Source: Chloranthus sessilifolius
Lineage: Eukaryota > Streptophyta > Magnoliopsida > Chloranthales > Chloranthaceae
Assembly: GCA_021018995.1 (NCBI GenBank)
Contig: CM037587.1
Location: 72,187,604 to 72,251,603 of the forward strand
Direction of reading: 5' to 3'
DNA length: 64,000 nt
Below, one piece after another: positions 12,130 to 22,557 of this stretch. Below the pieces are notes generated by a model, which worked only from the letters and a program-made list of their open reading frames with translations, did no database searches and was not told the DNA's origin. Both the position numbers and the translations under genes were made by a program. Positions within the stretch are counted from its first letter, which is position 1, and each line of letters begins with the position of its first letter.

Positions 12130-12274
12130 TTTCGATAGACTTGGGTTTATGGATGGTCTCTAAAGATTGCACCCACAAGCACAAAAAATAAGACTTATGG
12201 AGACAACTATAGTCGTCTTAATATATCATTATACATGGGGAGACCGTCAAAGCCATCTCCAATAATAACAATTG
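12130..12274 (-). mobile_element. CACTA-type transposon, part left of the O1 insertion
   Basis: This segment carries short inverted and direct repeats of the type GGAGACGAC and GAGATGGCTTTGACGGTC, matching the subterminal repeats on the other side of O1 (41616-41723), where a CACTACTAAAAAAA terminus is present. The two parts read in the same (minus) orientation, so O1 inserted into the 5' subterminal region of a CACTA element. The opposite terminus of the CACTA element was not found. Confidence 0.5.
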
Positions 12275-13003
12275 TGCAAGCATGAGATTTTTTGACGATC
12301 CTGTCGCGACGATGCTCTTGCTAACAAAAATATAGAGTCACCACCCGGAGCTTTTGGTGTCCCGGGAAACCTAGTTTATTTTTATGAACACCGAAGTGCT
12401 AAAAATATGACTCTGAATCCAGTCCACACCAAAGGTTCTTGGGTATGGGCTTCGGTTATCGATTGGGAAGGTGTTAGGCACCCAATTAACCCACTTAATG
12501 CGGTCTCTACTTATGGCCAAAATATAAATAGCATGAAAGAAATAAAAGAGCCTTCCTCTTGCCCAAAGGGCCTTAAAGTCCTATTTGTGCCCCTCCAATC
12601 CTACCGAAAAGTCGGCTGCGTAACGACACAAATACAAGGATGGAAGAAGACTAAAAGAGATAGGAGAAGGGGAGAGCCGGAGCCCTCGGGCCCTTGTAGC
12701 ATCGTAGGGGAGCCTTGCGTTGGCTTGGTTTGATGAGTTCTTCATGACTTGTATGATAGACAATGGAGTTCTAACCTCTAAGGCTTGCTAGCAAAGGGGT
12801 AGAGAGAGGAGTTTAGGGGATAGCACACACCTAAACTAAACCTTTTGCATCAAAGATGAGGCTTGGAAGGGGGTTCCTAAATTCTGGAATTTGTGTGGAA
12901 ATGGGGGCACAAAAGAGAGGAAGAACTTCTCACTTTAAGCTCTTTCTCTCTTAAGGAAACTCTCAACTCTAATTTTTTCAACCTCAGTAAGGGGAGTGCC
13001 TCT

Positions 13004-13012
13004 CCTTTTATA
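13004..13012 (-). promoter_or_regulatory. TATA box of O1 3' LTR
   Basis: The minus strand reads CCTATAAAAGGAG, a strong plant TATA box. It is missing from the 5' LTR of the same element. Confidence 0.65.
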
Positions 13013-13277
13013 GGAAAAGGAGGGGTTAGGAGGATATTTAGATGCTAATCAAGGTTAGAAATTAGGTAATCTAGCATCTAAGGTTTCCTAGGATTTAGAG
13101 AAGTGTGCAGATGGGCTTTAATGGTGGATGATAGGTTAGTGGTTTAGATCACTTATGGGTTGCAAATAGGTGTTAAAAGGGTGCAACAAAGCTATCAAAA
13201 CACACCCCAAGGATTGAGGTGGTCAACAAATCAAACCCTAGCTTCAAAATTTGAGGAAAAAAAGTATAGTTACTGTT

Positions 13278-13370
13278 CATATGCCTGGCGCAACTATTAA
13301 TTGCACCAAGCATATGTACAGTAAAACAGTGGGGGAAAATGGCTTGGCGCAACTATTAGTTGCGCAAGGC
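13278..13370. repeat. Paired palindromes CATATG..GGCGCAACTA and GGCGCAACTATTAGTTGCGC
   Basis: The first palindrome (13278-13316) is bordered by CATATG on both sides. The second (13341-13370) has arms GCTTGGCGCAACTA and TTAGTTGCGCAAGGC. Both lie upstream of the TATA box in the element's sense direction, so they occupy the U3 region. Confidence 0.85.
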
Positions 13371-13743
13371 AAAAATTCCTCCAAAATAGCTCGATTTTCA
13401 AATGGTCATAACTTTTGATATATAACTCCGATTGAGTTGATTTTTGGCTTGTTAGAAATTTGGAGAAGTTATCTTTCTAATGGTATATAACCTAGCTCTT
13501 GAAGAGGTATGTATAAATTTTAACACTCCTCTTTCCAACCACTGCTCGGGAGGGTTCGACACTGGTCCGGAAAAGCGTTCTAATGGGTTTGAAAAGGTTA
13601 GGGTTGATTCGTAAGGATTCGAGAAGGTTCCTAAGGGTTCAGGAAGGTTCCTAAGGATTTTATATATACCATCAAAAGCTTGAAAGTGCACCTCTCTCAA
13701 AATGTGTTCTGATCGGGCCTTGGGTCGAATTTGGGTGTCCACA

Positions 13744-13758
13744 GATGCCCCTCTTTGG
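13744..13758 (-). other. O1 polypurine tract
   Basis: The minus strand reads CCAAAGAGGGGCATC immediately before the LTR start TGTGG. This is the expected position for priming of plus-strand DNA synthesis. Confidence 0.85.
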
Positions 13759-15375
13759 TATTCGATCACTAATGATCGAATGCCAAGGACAAGAGACATC
13801 CGAAGAGGCTCAAGGCATTACTGATGGGTCCGCTACATTCAGAACGAACTTCAAACATCAGATGAGTAACATGGTGAGAAAACAAAAGCCCTGTATGTCC
13901 GGCCAAACAGTCGTTTCTCAAGGTAATCGGTCTCCAAGCGCTTAGCAACATTATTGGGTATAACCGAGGTGGAACGAATTATGAAAGCCCTTTATGCTAG
14001 GCAAACATTCACTTCTCGAGATGATTTGAAGGTATTTGATATTTAAGATTCATTCTGAATACAATAGCTTTGCAAGTCAGAGGGGTGATCGACCCACATT
14101 CAAAGATAGGTGCGAAGTAAACATATGTAAGGCTCCATAGTTTGCATCCAATCCTACGAGGCATTTGATTGCCCCATTTGACTATTCGTGGGTGCCCCTG
14201 CCTAAGGCAGTGTTCAAAATCTTTGGGCGAACCCATCGATCTCAAAGTTTATTTAGCATGACTACCCGAGCAGAGCGAATAGAGGTCGCAACGCTTTTTT
14301 AAGAGTACGTGCCATTTTTGAAAACGTGCCCCCGGATCAACATGACCTAGAGCATCCAGCTTCAACTACCTTGATCAGGTCCAACCAAATATTTGGGTAT
14401 CTCCCAATAGAGACATTCAATCCTGGTCTCTGCCAATAATGATCATAAATATCATTCAACTATGCATAATCATGCGCCCATTAGGGGCGATAAGCAATAA
14501 AGGCGATGGAAGCCCTGACCCGAACCTGCCTGGATATAATTTACGAGAATAAATAACCATCATACGAATATCCAAATGCATGACATATACTTTATAAGGA
14601 TACTGCTGTCAATACAGGTTTTAAGCCTACAGAAAATAAAGGGGAAATGAATCCTTCTGGATGCATGGTTGCACATAGTTTAATTGATGCGTAATCTCAT
14701 TCTGAGCAGATTGGTCTCAAACAACGATTGACCTTTTCCAATGGAGTTATCAAGACCTCAAACCCTGTAGGGTGCGCGCCCAAACCGTGCAGACCAAGAG
14801 TCCACACCTCTAAAAAGTTCGTGAAAAATCTGAAACTTAGACTCTCACGTTCATATGAATCAAAGACATAGCGCTTAGCTCAACAATTTAGCAGTGGAAT
14901 CGTCCTGACCGAAACATTGACTGTTTGATCATGATTGGCACCGTTGCTCCTACTTCAAAGTAGGATCCATGGATCCAAGGCGAACCTTAGACCCAGAACA
15001 TTAGTTTTGTACAGCTGCGTTGCCGATAAAATATTGACATTTTACCACATTAAAAATACATTTGTTCGTAGCTGTGCATGAAAAGTTCACAGATTTCTTT
15101 TTTTCTTTTTCAAAATGATTTTCATTCTCCCTCTTTTTTTTAAATAGACCTGACGTCGGTGGCGGGATGCTTCATCTGATTTGCCCATCGCTGATAAGTT
15201 ACTTACTTCGAGGCTTTGGACCATTTGATGTTCCTGCACATCCTTGAGAAAACGTCAGTCCCTTTTTTATTTATATAGGTAACAATAAGCATCCTAATTG
15301 ACAGAAGGAGAAATAAACTTTTACCTATATATATTTATTATTATTATTATTTTTCATTTCCAAGATTTATATATA

Positions 15376-15572
15376 TTTTTTGGATTTTTATTTTCAAAGA
15401 TTTTTTTTATTCTTTTTCTTTATTTTTGACATGAAAGTACGATGCTGTAACTATGTACATGAGAAAGAGTGGAGTTTTTTTGGATTTTTATTTTTCAGAG
15501 ATTTTTTGTTCTTTTTCTTCATTTTTGAGATGGAAGTAAGATGATGTGACTATGTGCATGAGAAAGAGCATA
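15376..15572. repeat. Tandem duplication, period about 98 bp, T-rich
   Basis: Two units each run TTTTTGGATTTTTATTTT..GATG(C/A)TG..ACTATGT(A/G)CATGAGAAAGAG. It lies in the O1 segment that replaces the antisense gene module of O2. Confidence 0.7.
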
Positions 15573-16014
15573 AATATATACATATATTTTTTGTATTTGG
15601 ATTTTTCTTGATGATTTTTTTTCCTTTTTTGTTTATTCTCTTTTTTTTTGGCTTCTCTTCTTCTCTTTTTTTTTGATGACTTATCAGTGAGGTGAAGTCA
15701 TGGGTCCCATTTTGAGCATAGCTGAACCCTTTCCTGTGGTCGGGCCTGAGTGAGTTTCAGCAGTTTCACCAATGCCGGAAGGTCAATCCCTTTGGATTGA
15801 GTCAAACCTTTCTCCTTACCTTGAGTCATAGTTTGACAAAGCAGTTTAACAAAAATAATTTTAGTCGAGACCCGATTTGAACTAGCATGAGCGGCCCATA
15901 AAAGGGGATCAGGGAGAGTAACCAAGAGGGCTCCTTAAATATTAATCAATCATTTCAAACCCTTCTTCCTTTTCTTTTTTTTCTTTTTTCTTTTTTATTT
16001 ATCTCCCTTTTTAC

Positions 16015-16160
16015 CCGTGGCGCCCTTTCGAGTTTTCACAACGTCCATGAGCTTAGTTCTCTTACCCCAACCGCCCTTTCAGGTTTTCTCCTGGTCCGCA
16101 CAAACTCGCTGTTTTTCCCCGTAGTGCCCTTTTGAGTTTTCACCATGTCCATCTTGCTTT
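16015..16160. repeat. Three ~52-bp repeats (GCCCTTTCGAGTTTTCACC), conserved in O2
   Basis: Copies start near 16020, 16071 and 16122 with the core GCCCTTT(T/C)(G/A)(A/G)GTTTTC(A/T)CC. The same three-fold repeat occurs in O2 at 54178-54325, so it predates divergence of the two copies. Confidence 0.7.
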
Positions 16161-16789
16161 GAGCTTGTATTTTTATTTTTATCTTTTCTTTTTTTACTTT
16201 TTATTTTTTAAGAAAGCCACTATATAGACGTTGATTCCATCATAGCCGGCAAGACGGGGTTTTGATATCGTCTCACAACTTGGCTCGCCTTGACTTTACA
16301 GATACTATGACTGCTTGTGAACCTATAAAGAGGGCTTTCCTCAGGGTGCAGCTTGGCCATAGGTTAGGTTAGGATTTGAAGGTATGCTAGGCTAAATAGG
16401 ATTTCCTTGATATGGCTTCAGTTTCTCTCAACATTCTTCTTCCTTGGGGGATTTTACTGTACACGCCCCACGATTCTATGTTTTCTTTTTTCTGTATCTT
16501 ATGTCAGGCAATCTCTTTTTGAGGTTTTGCTTTTCCGATATTTTTTTGGATTTTGATGGTAACTTTGCTTCCTCTCTTTTTATTTTTATTTATATATATG
16601 TATACACCTCTTCTTTTCTAAGAAAGTGGTTCATTGAAAGAAAGGCCTAGGCTCAAAATGGGGTAGCAAAGGATATCATCTTTTTTTAGGGATGCTTTTT
16701 GGCTACTGTGCTTGGAATGATGGCCTCTTTTGGGGTGATTCTTAAGCAGTCACATATCTGTTTCACCAATCTTACCTTATCGCGATAGA

Positions 16790-17970
16790 CTAAGCATAGA
16801 ACCGTCGAACATATCCAGCATTGATGGGATCAAGAAGATGATCTCCGTCCATGGTGGCGAGGCGGATAGTGTATCCCGGTAGCACCTCTCGAACGACGTA
16901 AGGTCCTTCCTAGTTCAGCTTGAACTTCCCTCTCAGATCGGCATGGAGGGATGGGAAGATCTTCTTCAACACAGTGTCTCCTACCTTTAGATCTCGATCG
17001 TGGACATGTTTATTATAAGCGCGTGCAATTCGCCCCTGATAAACTTGCGTGTGACACAAGGCTAGGAGTCTCTTCTCGTCCAATAAGTTCAATTATTTGA
17101 AGAGGGATCTCTCTCTGCTTTGGGTAAGCCTGATTCCATAAGGATTCGGAGTGAGGGTACTTCAACCTCAACTGGTAGGACGACATCAGTTCCATACACA
17201 AGGGAGAATGGTGTTGCCCCTGTAGCGGTACGGATTGATGTTTTATAGGCCCACAAAACAAACGACAATATTTTACTCTAATCTCGATAAGTGAGAACCA
17301 TCTTCTCAAGGATGTGGACAACCATCTTGTTTGTAGCTCCATGACTCCGTTAGTTTAAGGGATGCTGCTTGATTTTATATTGCTCACAGAAGGGTCAGAT
17401 GCACTTATTCACAAAGTTTATGTTGTTGTCCATGTTGATATCCTTGGGTACTCTGAATCGGCACACGATATTGTTCTTGAGAAACTTCTCGACGTGATTG
17501 GCCATGATGTTGGCATATGACCTGCTTCTACCCACTTGGTGAAGTATTCAATGACGATGAGGATGAACCGATGTCTGTTAGATGCTTTCGGATTAATCAT
17601 TCGGATGATGTCAAGGCCTCAGGTAGCAAATGGCCAAGGAGTGGTCATGTAGTGAAGATCGATGGCAGGATCATGTATCAGATTGGAGTGTTCCTGACAC
17701 TTGTAGCATTTTTGAACATGTTTACAGCAATCTGATTCCATAGTGGTCAAAAAGTATCCCTGCCACAGAATTTTCTTAGCAAGCATGTGACCACTGACGT
17801 GGGCTCCGCATACTCCCTTGTGGATCTCCTTAATGATATTGATTGCTTCACTTTCTTAAGGCACCGAAGTAAGATGTTATTGTATGATCGCTTGTAAAGG
17901 CATTCCCCACAAATGACGTAACCTTCCACTAGACACTGAATGGTTCGCCGGTCCGTCTTGGATGTACCCT
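16790..17970 (-). pseudogene. O1 integrase, decayed
   Basis: Minus-strand remnants include the zinc-binding domain region (17747-17929), a core segment beginning INPKASNRHRFILIVIEYF, and the C-terminal segment LLDEKRLLALCHTQVYQGRI followed by DRDLKVGDTVLKKIFPSLHA. The last is the Ogre/Tat integrase tail that precedes GPYVV. Stops and frameshifts separate the segments. The homologous O2 copy retains more of the DDE core. The terminal TAG is at 16790-16792. Confidence 0.8.
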
Positions 17971-18013
17971 CAGGGAATGTTAGTGTCCCGACGAAATTCT
18001 TGATATCTGAGAA

Positions 18014-18676
18014 CTAAGGTGGCTCATCATCTGGCTTGGTAGGTTCCTCAATCTGGAGGCAGAAGGCCAGCTCATTCCTTTGCTCGATCATGATTGGCTT
18101 CATCTCAGCTCCATACGAGATTTCTATCACTGACACCAAAGTGGCTAGTGCGTCGGCAAAGCGATTCCTTATCCATGGGACATATGAGAATGTCACATCT
18201 TGGAAGCAAGCTATCAGATCCTTGAGGTGCATATGGTAAGGGATCAGTTTCTCATGTTTTATCTTCTAGTCATCATTCGTTTGACATATGATCAACTGTG
18301 AATCGCCAAATACTCGAAGGTGAGTTATATTCAGATCGAGAGCCGCCTGCAGACTAGCGACACAAGCTTTGTATTGAGCCATGTTGTTAGTGTAAGGGAA
18401 GTTGAGCTGGATAGAGACGGGTACGTGGGATCCTTTCGACGAAATCAGAATGGCACCAACTCCCTGACCTTCTGCATTTGTTGCCCCATCAAAGTGTATT
18501 ACCCATGATTCTTCCGCTTCTTCAGTATTGTCTTCCATCATGAATAGGATGTCCTCATCAGGGAACTCAGTTCTCAAAGGCTCATAATCTGGTAAAGGAT
18601 TGTCGGTAAGATGATCGATGAGTGTCTGCCCCTTAATCGACTTCTGAGTGATGTACATGATGTCAAACTCAGACAA
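18014..18676 (-). pseudogene. O1 archaeal-type RNase H (second RNase H)
   Basis: The segment WVIHFDGATNAEGQGVGAIL, then TNNMAQYKACVASLQAAL and GDSQLIICQ, is the second RNase H domain that distinguishes Ogre/Tat elements; it continues as NRFADALATL. The first catalytic aspartate (FDGA) and the GDSQ aspartate are present. The AEYEA glutamate is replaced (AQYKA). A TAG near 18268 (DD*SSKIKHE-like break) interrupts the frame. Confidence 0.85.
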
Positions 18677-18679
18677 TAA

Positions 18680-19000
18680 AAGCTGCCATCGTGCAGTTCA
18701 TCCAGTGAGAGCTAGCTTCTCGAAAAGGTACTTCAATGGGTCCATTCGAGAAAAAAGTAGAACGGCTTAGGGTAGTAAGTAATGGCGGAGCCTCTAAGTA
18801 GCTCATACAAGAGCCAGGCATGCTTTCTCCAGATGAGAATAGAGCGTCTCATAATCAGTAAACTTCTTGCTCAGATAGTAAATGGCCTGCTCTCTTCTTC
18901 CTGTCTCGTCATGCTGCCCTAAGACACATCCCATCGAGACTTTCGTTGTGGAGAGATACATTAAGAGTGGTCTCCCTAGCTCGGGTGGTACCAACATAGG
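18680..19000 (-). pseudogene. O1 first RNase H domain
   Basis: The remnant PELGRPLLMYLSTTKVSMGC, then QHDETGRREQAIYYLSKKF and YETLYSHLEKACLALV, matches the RNase H domain next to RT in Ogre/Tat polyproteins. Catalytic residues are degenerate and the frame is broken at 18803. Confidence 0.8.
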
Positions 19001-20134
19001 TGAGTTAAGGAGGTAGCTTTTGATTTTATCGAACGCAGCCTAACAATCATCGTTCCATTCAATAGGTAAATTTTTTCGAAGTAGCTTGAAGATTGGCATG
19101 CAAATAGGCGTGAGCTGTGCAATGAACCCACTGATATATTGTATTCTGCCCAAGAACCCTCTAACTTCTTTCTTAGTAGATGGTGGTAGCATTTCAGTGA
19201 TAGTTTGACTGGGTCGACCTCGATCCCTCTCCTGCTGACGATGAATCCCAACAGTTTCCCGGACATCGCACCGAATGCGCACTTCTATGGATTCAGACAT
19301 AACCCGTACTTTCTCATTCTTTCAAACAGCTTCTGAAAGTTTACCAAGTGATCGCTTCACTCCGATGACTTGGCTATCATATCATCGACGTACACCTCAA
19401 TTTCTTGGTGCATCATGTCATGGAATAGTGTCGTCATTGCTCTCTGATACGTAGCGTCGGTGTTCTTCAACCCAATTGGCATGACTCGATAGCAAAAGGT
19501 GCCCCCAAGGGGTGATAAATGTAATCTTCTCTTGATCTACCTCTGCCATCTTTATCTAATTGTATCCTGAGAATCCATCCATAAAAGAAAGCATGATGTA
19601 CTTAGTAGTGTTATCGACCAAGATGTCGATATGCAGTAATGGGAAATCGTCCTTCGGGCTCACCCTGTTAAGATTGTGGAAGTCGATACACATGTGGACC
19701 TTTCCATCCTTCTTTGGCATAGGCATGATATTGGCTAGCCACTACGGGTACTTAGATACCATGAGAAACCCTGCATCATACTTCTCGATGACCTCGTCTT
19801 TGACTTTCAACATTCACTCGGGTCGGAGACATCTCAACTTCTGCTTAACCGACTTTATATCAGGGTAGAGAGGCAACTCATGCTTAACCAAATCGATGTC
19901 CAGACCAAGCATGTTCCCGTATGACCAGGCAAAAACGTCTTGGTATGACCAAAGAAAATCGATCATGCTTTTTCTTTCCTCGGGAGATAGTGACATTCCG
20001 ATTTTGATAATGCGGGGACTCTCCTCAGTCCCTAGATTAACGTCCTCAATTTCTTCGATAATGAGGGTAGGGCCAATACTCAAATTTGGCAAACTAATCA
20101 AGGAGCTCATTGGAGAGCCCCTCCAAAGGGACAT
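19000..20134 (-). pseudogene. O1 reverse transcriptase, decayed
   Basis: The N-terminal part begins upstream of SPEERKSMIDFLWSYQDVFA, WSYGNMLGLDIDLVKHELPL (Ogre/Tat RT N-terminus). The catalytic YVDD is kept (19381-19392 on the plus strand, within EIEVYVDDMIAKSSE). The thumb region reads GFIVSRRGIEVDP and FLGRIQYISGFIAQLTPICM. Several stops and frameshifts break the frame, for example near 19812 and 19270. Confidence 0.85.
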
Positions 20135-20231
20135 CCTCGTCTAGACTCGTAACACCTAACTCTTCTTGTATTTCTATAGGAAAGGGGTCAATTAACGCAT
20201 CTTTTTGTGGGACTTTATCTAGAATTTTAAA

Positions 20232-20350
20232 TGACAATATTTTTGGACTTTATATTTTTTCAATATTTTTGGGATTTTATATTTTTTCAATGTTTTTGAG
20301 ATTCTGTATTTTTCTTATATTTTTGAGAATTTTGTTTTCTTTGGAGACGA
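20232..20350. repeat. 27-bp T-rich minisatellite between protease and RT of O1
   Basis: About four copies of TTTTTGGGATTTTATATTTTTTCAAT-like units with a 27-28 base period lie at the boundary between protease/G-patch and RT. Ogre elements typically have an intron in this interval. The same array is conserved in O2 (58405-58520). Confidence 0.75.
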
Positions 20351-20779
20351 ACCCTTGGCAAAGCGAGTTGCTATATATACAAGGTATGGCCTGCCAAGGG
20401 CTTGTCTTACTTTTTATAGGTTGTTCTTTTTAGGAAGCAGGTGTCAAATTGTTGGCCACTCCCTGCTTCCAGAGTTTGGGGCAAAGATGCCCAATTGCAT
20501 ACCTGACTTGCTGCCCCTTTACCTTTTTGGATATAGGAGGCTGGCGAATGTGACTCTTCTTGATCGGCCTCCATCATATTGGTCATAGGTTCATTTGATA
20601 TTTCATCCTCAAACATCAGCAGAGTCCTGTGGTGGTTTACCACAGGAGGAGTTTGTTCAGGTATGGAATGCCGGTCCTCAAATAGGGATAGGGCAGTAAG
20701 ATATATTTTGAGGTTGGGAAGGGAGATGTTGGGATTGGTGGAATGGATAGGGGTTGTGGGTTTGTCTGGGGTGAAATGA

Positions 20780-21777
20780 GTTACCCCGTCTCGATCGATC
20801 TTTATGACCCCAGTGCTGACAGAGGATTCCCTGATGTGTAGCCTAGGGTGAGGTTTCTCTTCTATGTTGATTCCTTGAGCTCTTGTAGTTACAGCGACCC
20901 TGGCTTTCTCTTTGGCCTTTCGGACCTCTTCCTCTGTGGGCTTGTAACGTAACCCGAAATGAACTTTCTATCCCTTGGCTATTACCGGCTCTCTTCTGCC
21001 CTACAGTATGGACCCGAGTCCTCTGCCTTTTTGATAGCCTAATTTCTAGAGCATCGCCACTGCAGCTTCCGTTCCACCGCCGGTTTTGGAGACTATGCTT
21101 TTCGGAGGTTCTGGGCCTACTGCTGACACCTCATACTCGAAACTATGGAGGTCGGAGTCTTCCTCAGTATGTGGCACAACCACTACCTTAGGATTTTCAA
21201 TGTTGTGGGTGGCCTTGTCTTTCTCATCATGCCCTTTACCAATAATTGTGATCACCTTCTGTCCGGATATGAATTTTAATTTTTGATGGAGAGTAGAAGG
21301 TATCGCCCTAACCTCGTGCAACCACGGGCATCCTATTAGCAAATTAAAAGAAGATTTAATATCCATCACTTGAAACTGTATAGAGAAGGTCATGGGCCCA
21401 ATTACTAATTCCAGATCGACCTCTCCCATTTTTTCTCTTCTTGTATTATCAAATCCCCGAGCGCTACTCCTTATCGGCCTTAGCATACAGGGGTCCATGC
21501 TGATCTTGGTGGCAGTCCTCAATGGGCACACATTCAGAGCCAACCCATTATCAATTAGAACCAATGGAATTATCATGTTCCTGGATTCAACAGTAATATT
21601 GAGGGATTTAGCATGACTGTTTCCCTCCTCAGGTAGATCTGCGTCCGAAAATGAAATGACATTTGGTGCCATCACCTTTCCGATTACTTGCCCGACCTTG
21701 TCTGGGCTCACCTGTTGGGACACATGTGCATTCTTTAACGCCCCCATTAAAGCTTGGAAATGGAGTGGGGACATCAT
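20780..21777 (-). pseudogene. O1 aspartic protease plus G-patch
   Basis: The 243-codon segment 21046-21777 holds the Ogre-type protease. The active site is VLIDNGLALNVCPL, where the family usually has DNGSALN. It continues with ARGFDNTRREKMGEVDLELV, the flap region FQVMDIKSSFNLLIGCPWLH and STLHQKLKF. After an in-frame stop near 21048 the G-patch follows (YQKGRGLG), as in other Ogre/Tat elements. The serine-to-leucine change next to the catalytic aspartate would probably impair activity. O2 has the cognate region at 58818-59930. Confidence 0.85.
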
Positions 21778-22557
21778 CAGAAGATCCTAGACAGTGATAT
21801 GAGCTGGCATCCTTCTTAACTAAGTCTCGAGAATGTGCTCCCAGCTCATCTTCTCAAACGGGTGGACTGCACTGTCCTTCTTCCCCTCTGGCCGTGCGGG
21901 TGTTGCTACTGTTGTTGCTTCTGCTTCGGGCTGTTTCGATATCTTTCCTGACCTGATAACAAAGTCCACGGTTCCCTCTCTACTACTGTTGCAGGCGTTA
22001 GCATTGGTTTGCTCGTAGCTCAGCGAGAGCTGATGAGGGTTATAGGTTGGTCCTGAGAGCTAGAAAGGTATGGTTGTCGATACTTGAGGTGCATGCACTG
22101 ATGGCTCTGGAAGGGTAGGTAAGACCTAGCTTACCTCAGTGATGAATGGGTGGGTGGCCAAATTAGGTCAAGTAGGGGTGGTGAAGCTTAACGGTTTTTA
22201 CACGGGGGGTAATGGAGCGAGCCTAGGCCATTGGTAATTGATGGGTGCGGGTGGAGAATTGGGGGCCGGATGGCTTATTAGGTAATTCAAGTGGGTAGTG
22301 GAGTATGGTTGATATGCATTTATTTGTACATAATTTATGGGAGTGAATGGTAGAAAATAGGCCCTAAGATCTAGGGGTTCGGCTTGTCGTGTAGGAGTGG
22401 GAAAGTAATCCGCCAGATTCAGGGGTTCAATCACCCCAATGGTTCTTTCTTCTCGGTCCTGCTGCCTTGGGACCACAAAATTCTCTCTGTTATTGATGTA
22501 ATTAGAGGGGTTAAACTCATACTCTTCATCAATTTCCTCTACCATCCCTATGGTGGG
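21778..22557 (-). pseudogene. O1 gag-protease linker, proline-rich
   Basis: The open stretch 22198-22545 (MVEEIDEEYEFNPSNYINNR.. then proline/tyrosine-rich) corresponds to O2 60066-60690 with clear sequence similarity. It joins gag to protease. The copy is interrupted at 22558 by solo LTR C. Confidence 0.65.

Larger units (their letters stand above)
12275..13743 (-). repeat. O1 3' LTR (1469 bp)
   Basis: On the minus strand it begins TGTGGACACCC at 13743 and ends CATGCTTGCA at 12275, the canonical TG..CA. It contains a TATA box (TATAAAAGG on the minus strand) at 13004-13012 and two palindromes around GGCGCAACTA at 13278-13316 and 13341-13370. It is 294 bases longer than the 5' LTR. The segment 13132-13334 is inverted relative to the 5' LTR, and the two flanking segments (about 13000-13131 and 13335-13500) are absent from the 5' LTR. 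Confidence 0.92.
13759..16789 (-). other. O1 3' non-coding region
   Basis: About 3 kb lies between the integrase stop and the polypurine tract. It is homologous to O2 at 47334-48440 and 53800-54930, but O2 has a 5-kb antisense gene module in between that O1 lacks. It includes a T-rich stretch and two tandem repeat blocks, listed separately. No ORF with protein character is seen on either strand. Confidence 0.7.
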
